IMG/VR virus record: IMGVR_UViG_3300030110_003038
Coordinates: 1 to 59,633 of that record
Source of the DNA: a virus
DNA: 59,633 nt
Direction: 5' to 3' (one strand)
The notes under the pieces were generated by a model, which was not told the DNA's origin, searched no databases, and was given only the letters and a program-made list of their open reading frames with translations. Both the position numbers and the translations under genes were made by a program. Within the stretch, counting starts at the first letter, position 1. Every line of letters starts with the position of its first letter. Below are positions 15,018 to 23,947 of this stretch, in pieces.

Positions 15018-15207
15018 AGGGTACTATGTTATTAAATTAATTAAAACTAATAAAAACGGAATACCTGATTTACTAGCAATACCTCCTAACTGTGAGGTTT
15101 TGTTTTCTGAAGTAAAAACACCAAAGGGGAGAGTTTCAGCTTTACAAAAGTATAGGTTAAAAGAATTAAAAGAATATGGATACAACACCGAAGTATATAA
15201 AGGATAG
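14968..15207 (+). CDS. VRR-NUC domain nuclease, 79 residues
   Basis: This is a minimal VRR-NUC protein of the PD-(D/E)XK superfamily, likely a structure-specific endonuclease (for example Holliday junction or flap cleavage). KGYYVIKLIKTNKNGIPDLLA (residues 17-37 in part) holds the Asp of the PD motif. SEVKTPKGRVSALQKYRLKE (about 48-67) holds the E-x-K metal-binding pair and the conserved QK. The single-domain form is usual in phages. It overlaps both neighbours, indicating tight co-expression with the SF2 helicase. Confidence 0.85.
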   Translation: MTEQQIQSKRIKELEAKGYYVIKLIKTNKNGIPDLLAIPPNCEVLFSEVKTPKGRVSALQKYRLKELKEYGYNTEVYKG

Positions 15208-15499
15208 AGGATATGAAGTTGAAGATAACTTTATAACCTCACTAGAAGAAATAGATGAACAAATAGCAATAAAAATCGCTATGTACATTGAACAAAACCT
15301 GACTGACATTTCTCCTAATGATTTTATTACTTATGTATTAGGGGGTGTTGTCCATCATTATAATGAACCAATTACTTTTGCTGTTGAAGTTATGAAAACT
15401 CATGGTCATTACATTACACTAACCGATCTGTCTATTATAGATATGGATGAGTACTTAGATTTAATTAGCTTAGGGGCTTATATAAAAACAAGTAAATGA
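15176..15499 (+). CDS. Hypothetical acidic protein, 107 residues
   Basis: No family recognised. The only reasonable start is ATG at 15176, overlapping the nuclease gene by 32 bases. The product is acidic with a hydrophobic central section (FITYVLGGVVHHYN) but no convincing membrane helix. It overlaps the next gene by four bases. Confidence 0.65.
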   Translation: MDTTPKYIKDRGYEVEDNFITSLEEIDEQIAIKIAMYIEQNLTDISPNDFITYVLGGVVHHYNEPITFAVEVMKTHGHYITLTDLSIIDMDEYLDLISLGAYIKTSK

Positions 15500-15645
15500 A
15501 TTATCTAGAATATTTAAACGAACACTATTTTAAAGAGAAAGGTTTTACTAAAACACCAAGTAAAATAGATAAAATAAAAGTACACAAACCAAGACAGTGT
15601 TTGAATCTTATTAAAAAATTTTTATATTTGAGTAGATGGACTTAA
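15496..15645 (+). CDS. Small basic protein, 49 residues
   Basis: The ATG at 15496 overlaps the preceding stop (ATGA). The 49-residue product is lysine-rich with a hydrophobic C-terminal helix (CLNLIKKFLYLSRW). Translational coupling and lack of any other gene in this interval support it. Function unknown. Confidence 0.55.
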   Translation: MNYLEYLNEHYFKEKGFTKTPSKIDKIKVHKPRQCLNLIKKFLYLSRWT

Positions 15646-15652
15646 AACATAA

Positions 15653-15844
15653 ATGAACGATATATCTCAAGACGATGTGAATGCTATCAAGCATATTAAC
15701 TTTGTGACTAATAATTCACATGATCTTATTACCGAGTTATATGAAGATTTAATGGAAAGAGATCACAACCAGGCTAAGATAAAAGCACAAAAAGTTTGTA
15801 AGGTTATGGCTGATTTAATTCAGTCTTTGTCGGATGAAGTCTAA
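15653..15844 (+). CDS. Acidic hypothetical protein, 63 residues, last gene of the rightward block
   Basis: It is a helical acidic protein of unknown family. Its stop codon (15842-15844) overlaps the stop codon of the giant minus-strand gene (15841-15843), so the two great transcription units meet tail-to-tail with no space for a terminator. Confidence 0.65.
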   Translation: MNDISQDDVNAIKHINFVTNNSHDLITELYEDLMERDHNQAKIKAQKVCKVMADLIQSLSDEV

Positions 15845-18800
15845 CGCTTTTCTCTTGGAGCTCTTTTTTCTCTTGGAGCTCTTTTTTCTCTTGGAGTTCT
15901 TTTTTCTCTTGGTGCTCTTTCTCTTGAATTATCTTCTAAATCTTTTAAAAACTCAGCTCTCTTGCTTTCATCAGAATCAATTATATAATCTGAATAACCT
16001 AACGCCCTTAACCAATATCCATTTGTTGTAAGGTAATTACCAGCTTTATCTTTACCAGTAATTAATTGATTTACATTATATCCTAACTGAGTTGCTTTAG
16101 TAACAGGCACGAGAGATAGTTCGGCTATAGCTCCTGCCGCCTCTAAAGCATATTGATCTTTTTTTGGATTATCTGGTTTTGCATTAGCCCACCTATTATA
16201 TTTTCTAAATATATTTTCTAGAAATTCTTGATAAGATATACCTCTTACTTCTCCTGCATAAGGTTTGTTTTGTGCAAAATCCGCTAAAGAAGTTACAATA
16301 TCTCCCACCAAAAATAAACCATTTATATTACCTAATATAGCAGCTCTAATTAAATCATACTGATCTTCATCATCATAGTCTGTTAATAATCCTGGTAAAC
16401 CTAAAGTAGTATATTGGAATGTCATAGGCATAACAAAATGGTACAACATTAAATTTCTTATATTTTCAATAAGTGAACCCTTTCCAGCATTAGCCGCAGC
16501 AGTAAAAGGATTTTCTCCTTTAAATGTAGCTTTGGTAAATGCATCAACCTTTCTATATAATTGTCTTATAGCATATCTTTCTTTTCTTAAATATTGTTTT
16601 GGAGTTGTTTTAAACATATTTAAACTTCTCATTAAAGGATCTGAAGTTTGAAAAAAATCTTTATCTTGTAAGTCTTGTGATTGCTGGGTTCCTTTAGTGT
16701 CTTTTTCAAATCTATTTATAGCAAAATCAATAGCCTCTTGTTTAGTTGCTTTAGGATTGTTTTTTAAATACCTTTCTTTATAATACATATAATTTGGCAC
16801 ACCACCTAAATATATTGCTCCAGCATCACCAGCTCTTGAAAAGGCTAATGAGATTCCCATTAAAGTTTCTTTTCCTAACCCTGGGAGTAGGGGTGGTAAT
16901 GTAGAAGATCCTTCTGCATATGATTCTAGTGATTTTTCAAAAGAATTAGAATATCTATCTTTTAAATAAATAGAATTTTGATGTATTTCTTTTAATGCAC
17001 CAAAGACTTTGCCTGTAGCTACTCCTTTACCATAATAATACATCCAATTAGCCACGCCTATATCACCCATATAAGTGAATAAAGATAACAACTGTTTAAC
17101 TGCAATTACTGGAGATAAAGCTAGTCTTGTTCCTAAAAATATATCATTCATTGCATTAACAAAAACCGCACCTCTACCACTACTTATGCCTCTTGTAGCA
17201 ATTTTTTGAATAATTTCGTTTATTAAATAATTATAATCTTCTCCTTTGGTACTTCTTATTGCATCTTTAATTAAAGGGTTTGTAAATATTTTATTTACAT
17301 CTCGAACATTTTCAGCATAAGCAGCAAAATAATTCATATCAGTTAAATAACTATTTAAAACACTATTACCACTCATTGCACGAATAGGTTTACTCGTAGC
17401 TTGTCTTCCTAATAAAGATGAGCTTCCTACATTGGTTCTATATATATTAGATGAACCAATTAAATCTACATTGTCATTATCTTTTTCCGCTACATCTTCT
17501 CTATAAATACGTCCTCCATATAGCTTGTTCCATGGCAAATCTGTTCTATAAATTCTTTTATATACATCATTATACCTTTCATATATAGATGGAAAGAACT
17601 CATTGGTTTGCCAGTCCGCCCACTCTTTCAATTCAGGAGACATAGATTCAGTTAATTCTTTCATTATTCTATCTGCATCTGGACCAAATAATTTATTATC
17701 TGGATTTAAAAAAGATGCTCTATTAGCGGGATCCTTAAATTGGTTATATAAATAATAAGTTTGGGAGTCAGATAAAGTAATTTGTTGATTTAAACGCACT
17801 AAATTTAAATTAGATTTAGCTTTTCTTTTATTTATTACACCTTTCGCATCTTTATATTGTTGTTCTGCTTTTTCTACTGCTTTGATATCTCTGTAAATAA
17901 CCTTACCATCTTTTGTTTTTCTTCCTTCTCTTCCTATAAAGGTTAATGAAGGCTTTTCCATAGCCCTAATTTTTTGTCTTGCAATCATCTTCCTAACACG
18001 TAGGGGCACAGTTATTCCTTTTACTTTTTTAGGTCCCCCAAAAAGTTCTGTATATTTTTCTGCCATCACCCTATTATCTTCTAATTGATATTGTTTGTAA
18101 AGAATTGATGACTCATTTATTTTATCATAAACTAATTCTTGAGTTCTTCCTTCAAACATTAATCCAGGTAAATTAGATATAGCATCCATAATGTTTTGTA
18201 AACTATCTCCTCTTCTTAAAAATCCAACTGTAGAATTTTTAACTATTTTTAATATTTTTGTTAGTGCAAAACGAGTGTTTTCCTCTTCTTTTTGTTTAGA
18301 AATTTCTCTTTCTTTTAATATTTTTTTTGCTTTTTCTATAGAGTCAGGATCACTAAAATCAATTTTTTCTCCTGTAATGTCTTCATATATATACTCATTA
18401 CGAGTTCTATACCCTTGACTTGCTTCTGCAAGTTGATCGTTTAATTGACTTCTACCATCAGCTATCAAGCTTTCTAAATTTGCTACTACATTATCTAAAG
18501 CTTCTACTTTTGTTGCTTGATTTTGCCCCATATATAAAGAGTTGTTTATCTCGATGGCTAATTGATAATCTGCGGCCTCATTATTTTGTTCTTCCGTTAG
18601 CTCTATGCCATTTAATAATTGAGCTATTCTGTCTTGTAATATGCTATTTTGTTCTCCAATTCGTTCTGCTAATTTATTTTTCTTTGCTTCAAGTCTTGCT
18701 TTTCCTTTTAAATCTTTATCTATTCCTAATAATCCTTTTGCCTCTATTATTAAAACATTTTCTTTTATTCTGTCTATCCTCTTTCTAATAGTATTAGATA

Positions 18801-21800
18801 TTTTATTAGCTTTAGACTTATTATCTTCTACCTTTACATACTTATCGTATAATAATTTATCTAATTTATTTTCTAAAATTTCAACATTAATATTATTAAT
18901 CTCCTCTACAACTTCATCTACTATATTATCAATGTTTTTTTGAACTGCATTAATGTCTTTTAATTTTCGCATTAACTTTACAACTCTTGGTTTTTTTACT
19001 TTTATATCTGGTAATGATTTCCTAACAAAAGACAACAAAGCTTGTTGAATAGCATATCTATTTTTTACTCCTTTAGTTCTTTCTTTCATTGCTTTTACAG
19101 CATTGTTTATTCTTTCTCTTACATTTTGTGTGGGTCTACTTCCTAAAGCTTTTACTGTTGCGGAAACTAACAAAGTTTGTAAATCAGATTGAGTAACTTT
19201 TTCTGCTACATCAGAAACAAACTCTTTAGACTCAGCCTTTTTTATGTTTTTTACATTAGTATTTTTAAATTCAGGCTGTTCTTGTAAATAATCTAAAGTT
19301 TTATCTACAATTTCAGCTTTGCTTAATTTAGTTTTTTTGTTTTTGTTTGATTTTTCTAATGATTTAAATTTTTTCATTACCTTATTGTATAAGGCTTTCC
19401 CTTTTTTTAATCCTAAGTTTAAAAAAACTTTAGGCATAATTGGACTTACGCCTGTAAAGATATCGGCTGTTTCTATTGCACTTTTAATTTCTTGAGCTGT
19501 AGCTCCTTTAATTCTTCTTAAATAATCTAATATAGCAATATCCGATCTTCCCGCATTTCTTTCATTAATTATAATTTGTGCATTAGTTGAACTATCATCA
19601 AACTGATATCTTTGATTAGATGCATAAGGATTATAAAACCTTCCATTTTTTCTAAAAAAATATCCTGTTGGTTGATTGTAATTATATGCATTTCGATCTC
19701 TTACTCTTCCTAAGTCTACTTTAAAACCTAAGGCTTTAGCATCTTCTTTTAATTTTTTTAAATCTCTAGGTAGTAATTTGTTATAATCTATAAAACCACT
19801 ATCCTGCATTTTATAAAATCTTCCTAAAGATTTAATGTCTTTTTGATTTTTACTTTCAGTAGTATCTATTATACTTGTATCTAATGTAACAACATCAGTG
19901 CTTGTGCCAAAAGTAGGAAAAATACTTTTCTCTCTTTCGGATGTTACCTTTTGATCGGTATTAGGATCTTGAGTAATGTCATTCCATTTAGGTCTATTAG
20001 TTAAAATATTAACAATAGGTTTTTGAGATTTATCTACTGTTTCTATTGCATAAGGATATGATTCATGTTTATCGCTTTTTACCGCTTTTACCTTACTGTC
20101 TACTTCAAGCATAGCATATACTTGTCCCCCAGTGCTTCTATCTTTAAAACCATCTTTTAGTATAGGTTCAGTTAACATTTCAGACAACGCTTGTATCATA
20201 TTGGTTTTAGAAATTTTTAACTTACCTGTAGAGGTTTTTCCCTTAAAGTATTTATTCTGAATACCTTGGCTAAAAATAGTACCAAATTGTTTTACTGCTT
20301 TTGGATTATTAATAATTTCCGCAGACATTAAAGAAATAAGTGTTTCTGTAAATAACTTTCTATCTCCAAATGTACTATTGTCTGCTCCTAAAGCTGTTTT
20401 AATCTTTTTTAAATTATTTTCAAACTTATCTGTTTTCTTTAATTTTAGTTGTTTACCTAAACCTTCTTTTTCCACTACTGTGTTTGCAGCCTCTATTATA
20501 GCTTTTCGAACTATTGGTTTTTTTATTTTTAATTTTCTATCTAAAGCTACTGAGTTAAAAAAATCTAAGACTGCATTAGACATTGTTGTGCTAGATAATA
20601 ATTTACTATAAGGTGCGCTAGTTAAAGCCATGTACACTTTGCCATCATTAACCTCATAAGTTTTATTTAATATGTCTGCCATTTGTGTAGCTGCATCTTT
20701 TGTAGATGCCCAAAAATATCCATCATCATGAAATTTTAAAGTATAATATATTCCTCCTTTTCCTTCAACTAATTTTTCTCCGTCTTTAAAAATATTTCCA
20801 CTAAATGCACCATCGGGTTGATGTAAGACTACTGTTTTTCTATTAAAATCTTGAATCGATCTGTCTCTTGTAATAAAATTTTTAGCTTCTAGTAATTTAA
20901 ATTTTGCAGTATTTTTTAAATACTCAAAACTTAACCCTGATTCTTTATCTACAAAATCTGCTTGAAACCTATTATTTTCTTTTTCTATTTTTGTTTCTGA
21001 AGTAGAGTCTTTAGTTTGTTGTTTAGTGCTTTTACCTTTAGGTGTAGAAGGTTTCTTTTTAGGAGTAGATTTTATAGTTTTAGTTTTAGTTTTACTTGAC
21101 ATCTCTGATTCTATGTCTTTTAAAACCTGTATATCTTCTGCTACAATTTCTGTACCAGAGGTAACCTTACCAGCTACTACATTCATAAACTGTATAATAT
21201 CATTGTCAGATTTAGTAAACTCACTTACATATTTATCTAGTTTTAATAATTTTAAAACTTCATTAATAAATTTTCTAACCACCCCCTGTTCCTTAGGTTT
21301 TAATGTTTGAAAATTAGAAGCAATTAACCCAAATAATTCTGCAACTTTTTCTTCACTTTGTAAGTTATTATCATAATTACTCGCAAACTCATCTAAATAG
21401 GTTTCTAAGGATTTCGAATTCCCATCTTTATCTTTAATTTTCATTCTAGATAAAGCTTTAGATTTTTTAATAGTAGACAACATTTTTTTAGTTAATCCTT
21501 GGAGGTTAGCATTAACACCTAAAGTTTCGATTAATACCGCGTGAGCTACTTCATGAGCTAATGTAGTGGTAGTTGCCTTAGAGGCGTTAATATAAATTGT
21601 TTTCTTATCTACATTATAATTACCCCTTGAATCTTTACCTGTTAAAAGCTTGTAAGTTTCAGCATCCTCTACTATTTTTATTTTTACATTAGGCAATACT
21701 TTAGCTAGTGCTTTTCCTGCTTTTTTGGCAGTGTTAACGACTTTATTATATCCTGCAATAGCCTTTTCTCCTATTATTTTTTCAACACTTTGATAATTAC

Positions 21801-23937
21801 TAACATTATCTAATACTGTTTCTTCTTTTACTTTTATTTTAACGCCATCAGAAGAGGTTTCTGTTGTTTCGGTAACCTCATTTCTTTTCATAGCCGAATC
21901 TTGTTCAACAGCTTTTTCTTCTATAGCCTTCGCTTCACTTATTAACTCATCTAATTTAGTTTGTACTTGCTCTGGCGAAGGATCGACTACCCCGTCTTTT
22001 TCTAATTCAGAAAGAGCATCTTGCTCAGTAATAGTTGTTTCTTCAACTATTTCCTCTTGCGTTGTTTCCTCAACCGCATCTTGGTCGGTTTGTTCTTGCT
22101 TACTCTGATCGGTAGTTTGCCCGGTGGTGTCTCCTTTTCCCATTTTTTTGCTATCTGGGGTAAGTTTTGATACATCCAAGCTCTTTGTTTCTGACTTAAA
22201 AATGGCATCTGCTTTGGCTTTAATTTGTTTTGGAGATGGATTTTCCACCCCTTCCTTCTTTAATTCTTCTACTGCTCTTTCATCTAAAGTACCATTGTAT
22301 TTTTCAACAATAGCTTTAATTTCTTTTTTAATTTGTTTGTTTTTTAACTGATTAGATTCTAATTCTAAGTTTCCAATTTTTGATCTTTCTAACTCTAAGT
22401 CAATTAATCTTTCTTTTTCAGGACCATCAGGTACATTAGGATCAATTTCTAACGCAAAGTTTGCCCTTGCTCTTGCATCCGTAAGAATTTTTTTTCTTGC
22501 CGGATCGTTTTTAATTTCTATTCCTAGTTCAGAAGAAGCTAATTGTTCTGCATTCATGGTCTCTAACAAATTATCCACATAACCTTGTGTTACTCTTTCT
22601 CCATTAACTATATATTTAGGTACCGTTAATAACCCTCCTGTAATAGATATAGGAGCTGTAGACAATCCAGCAATACCTTCTAAGAATATATCTTTTTTAT
22701 CCATTTCTTGTCCCGCTACTAACCTTCCAAGAGCCTCACCACCTGAACCCATACCTCCTTCTATGGCTATACCCCCTGCAATACCTCCAAGTTTTTTTGC
22801 TTGAATATTTTTAACGCCTTTTGTTGTTTTACCTAAAACTCCACTTCCACCTTTTATACCGAGTTTTCCTACAGAACTTACAAAGGCTTTTGAAAAACCT
22901 AAAGACATCGCTTCAACAGCTGCAATAGTCATACCCCTAGATAAAGCTCGGTTTCTTATTTGTGTCATTGCAACAGGATCTTCTAATGTTTGTCTCACTC
23001 CCTCCACTGTCATAGGCCTACCTTGTTTTGTCATTTCTTCACCTAAAAACTCCGTAAAACTTATCCCTGTTTCTAAAGCGCCTGTAGCACCTGCTATCAT
23101 ACCAGCGGTAGCACCTGTACCCCCACCTATTTGAGAACCAATAAATGCTCCTATAGGACCACCATATGAGGTAGCTAAAGCACCTGTACCTGCACCTGCT
23201 AGATATCCTGCACCAGCACCCACTCCACCCATTGCCGCTGGAGCTGGTTGAAACATAGAAACTATTGATTGAGCTAGAACAGCGGGAGCAACACTAAAAT
23301 TATCTAATAACCCCATGCTTAATCCTTTTAAACCTCCTCCATTTTCTTCCGATATTCGACTAAACTCCTTCATCTCATCACTTTCAGGCATACTATTCAT
23401 ATAATTAACTGCTTCTATATAGTCCTCAATGTCTTGATCTGAAAGTTTTCTAGGTTTAGAGTTCATTACTCCTAAAAACTCATCTATACCTTGTCCTTGT
23501 GCTACCCCTGTTTCTCCAGCTCTCCAAATGTCTCCAAAGAAATCTGTAAATCCATTTTTACCAAAAGTTCTTTCTAATAAAGTAGGCTTTTCTTCAGTTT
23601 CTATAAAACTTTCTCGTTCAACTTGTTGAACTTGTGGTGTTACTTCTTCTTGTTGAATAGGTTGGTCTAATGAAACTCTATTATCTATAATAGGGCTGTC
23701 TTGAGAATCATCTTGTATAGAAGGGTCTAACGAAGAGTCTATAGGAGATGAAAAAAATTGATCTTGAAATTCTATAAAAGATTTAGTGTAAAGTTTGTCT
23801 TTGTTTAAAGAGTTGTATAGTTTTTTTTGTTTAGTAGAGTCACTAAACTGTTTTACAAAGTCTTCAAAACCTTTAGTATACAATTTAGACTTATAGAGCT
23901 CATCATATAATTTTCTTAAAGATTCATTTTGTGCCAT
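15841..23937 (-). CDS. Giant virion/ejection protein with zinc-protease motif, 2698 residues
   Basis: This is probably an internal or ejected virion protein that opens the way for DNA into the host (T7 gp16-like position). The N-terminus has two copies of an LY-x2-L-x3-KLYTKxFxxF repeat (about 10-65). Residues about 200-300 are Gly/Ala-rich and hydrophobic and could insert in a membrane. A zincin motif LAHEVAHAVLIE lies near 795-805, followed by an acidic stretch (SEEKVAELFG) that could supply the third ligand. Long lysine-rich coiled regions fill 1400-2000. Residues about 2250-2560 contain hydrophobic helices typical of large polyvalent phage proteins. The extreme C-terminus is a basic PREKR repeat. 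It is the last gene of the late unit, after two likely ejection proteins. Exact function is inferred. Confidence 0.8.
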   Translation of the reverse strand: MAQNESLRKLYDELYKSKLYTKGFEDFVKQFSDSTKQKKLYNSLNKDKLYTKSFIEFQDQFFSSPIDSSLDPSIQDDSQDSPIIDNRVSLDQPIQQEEVTPQVQQVERESFIETEEKPTLLERTFGKNGFTDFFGDIWRAGETGVAQGQGIDEFLGVMNSKPRKLSDQDIEDYIEAVNYMNSMPESDEMKEFSRISEENGGGLKGLSMGLLDNFSVAPAVLAQSIVSMFQPAPAAMGGVGAGAGYLAGAGTGALATSYGGPIGAFIGSQIGGGTGATAGMIAGATGALETGISFTEFLGEEMTKQGRPMTVEGVRQTLEDPVAMTQIRNRALSRGMTIAAVEAMSLGFSKAFVSSVGKLGIKGGSGVLGKTTKGVKNIQAKKLGGIAGGIAIEGGMGSGGEALGRLVAGQEMDKKDIFLEGIAGLSTAPISITGGLLTVPKYIVNGERVTQGYVDNLLETMNAEQLASSELGIEIKNDPARKKILTDARARANFALEIDPNVPDGPEKERLIDLELERSKIGNLELESNQLKNKQIKKEIKAIVEKYNGTLDERAVEELKKEGVENPSPKQIKAKADAIFKSETKSLDVSKLTPDSKKMGKGDTTGQTTDQSKQEQTDQDAVEETTQEEIVEETTITEQDALSELEKDGVVDPSPEQVQTKLDELISEAKAIEEKAVEQDSAMKRNEVTETTETSSDGVKIKVKEETVLDNVSNYQSVEKIIGEKAIAGYNKVVNTAKKAGKALAKVLPNVKIKIVEDAETYKLLTGKDSRGNYNVDKKTIYINASKATTTTLAHEVAHAVLIETLGVNANLQGLTKKMLSTIKKSKALSRMKIKDKDGNSKSLETYLDEFASNYDNNLQSEEKVAELFGLIASNFQTLKPKEQGVVRKFINEVLKLLKLDKYVSEFTKSDNDIIQFMNVVAGKVTSGTEIVAEDIQVLKDIESEMSSKTKTKTIKSTPKKKPSTPKGKSTKQQTKDSTSETKIEKENNRFQADFVDKESGLSFEYLKNTAKFKLLEAKNFITRDRSIQDFNRKTVVLHQPDGAFSGNIFKDGEKLVEGKGGIYYTLKFHDDGYFWASTKDAATQMADILNKTYEVNDGKVYMALTSAPYSKLLSSTTMSNAVLDFFNSVALDRKLKIKKPIVRKAIIEAANTVVEKEGLGKQLKLKKTDKFENNLKKIKTALGADNSTFGDRKLFTETLISLMSAEIINNPKAVKQFGTIFSQGIQNKYFKGKTSTGKLKISKTNMIQALSEMLTEPILKDGFKDRSTGGQVYAMLEVDSKVKAVKSDKHESYPYAIETVDKSQKPIVNILTNRPKWNDITQDPNTDQKVTSEREKSIFPTFGTSTDVVTLDTSIIDTTESKNQKDIKSLGRFYKMQDSGFIDYNKLLPRDLKKLKEDAKALGFKVDLGRVRDRNAYNYNQPTGYFFRKNGRFYNPYASNQRYQFDDSSTNAQIIINERNAGRSDIAILDYLRRIKGATAQEIKSAIETADIFTGVSPIMPKVFLNLGLKKGKALYNKVMKKFKSLEKSNKNKKTKLSKAEIVDKTLDYLQEQPEFKNTNVKNIKKAESKEFVSDVAEKVTQSDLQTLLVSATVKALGSRPTQNVRERINNAVKAMKERTKGVKNRYAIQQALLSFVRKSLPDIKVKKPRVVKLMRKLKDINAVQKNIDNIVDEVVEEINNINVEILENKLDKLLYDKYVKVEDNKSKANKISNTIRKRIDRIKENVLIIEAKGLLGIDKDLKGKARLEAKKNKLAERIGEQNSILQDRIAQLLNGIELTEEQNNEAADYQLAIEINNSLYMGQNQATKVEALDNVVANLESLIADGRSQLNDQLAEASQGYRTRNEYIYEDITGEKIDFSDPDSIEKAKKILKEREISKQKEEENTRFALTKILKIVKNSTVGFLRRGDSLQNIMDAISNLPGLMFEGRTQELVYDKINESSILYKQYQLEDNRVMAEKYTELFGGPKKVKGITVPLRVRKMIARQKIRAMEKPSLTFIGREGRKTKDGKVIYRDIKAVEKAEQQYKDAKGVINKRKAKSNLNLVRLNQQITLSDSQTYYLYNQFKDPANRASFLNPDNKLFGPDADRIMKELTESMSPELKEWADWQTNEFFPSIYERYNDVYKRIYRTDLPWNKLYGGRIYREDVAEKDNDNVDLIGSSNIYRTNVGSSSLLGRQATSKPIRAMSGNSVLNSYLTDMNYFAAYAENVRDVNKIFTNPLIKDAIRSTKGEDYNYLINEIIQKIATRGISSGRGAVFVNAMNDIFLGTRLALSPVIAVKQLLSLFTYMGDIGVANWMYYYGKGVATGKVFGALKEIHQNSIYLKDRYSNSFEKSLESYAEGSSTLPPLLPGLGKETLMGISLAFSRAGDAGAIYLGGVPNYMYYKERYLKNNPKATKQEAIDFAINRFEKDTKGTQQSQDLQDKDFFQTSDPLMRSLNMFKTTPKQYLRKERYAIRQLYRKVDAFTKATFKGENPFTAAANAGKGSLIENIRNLMLYHFVMPMTFQYTTLGLPGLLTDYDDEDQYDLIRAAILGNINGLFLVGDIVTSLADFAQNKPYAGEVRGISYQEFLENIFRKYNRWANAKPDNPKKDQYALEAAGAIAELSLVPVTKATQLGYNVNQLITGKDKAGNYLTTNGYWLRALGYSDYIIDSDESKRAEFLKDLEDNSRERAPREKRTPREKRAPREKRAPREKR
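15851..15922. repeat. Tandem repeat, 18-bp unit, four copies
   Basis: The unit TCTCTTGGAGCTCTTTTT repeats with an 18-bp period from 15851, with minor changes in units three and four. On the minus strand it encodes repeated R-x-PREK at the very C-terminus of the 2698-residue protein. Such units can expand or shrink by slippage. Confidence 0.9.
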
Positions 23938-23947
23938 ATATACTCCA

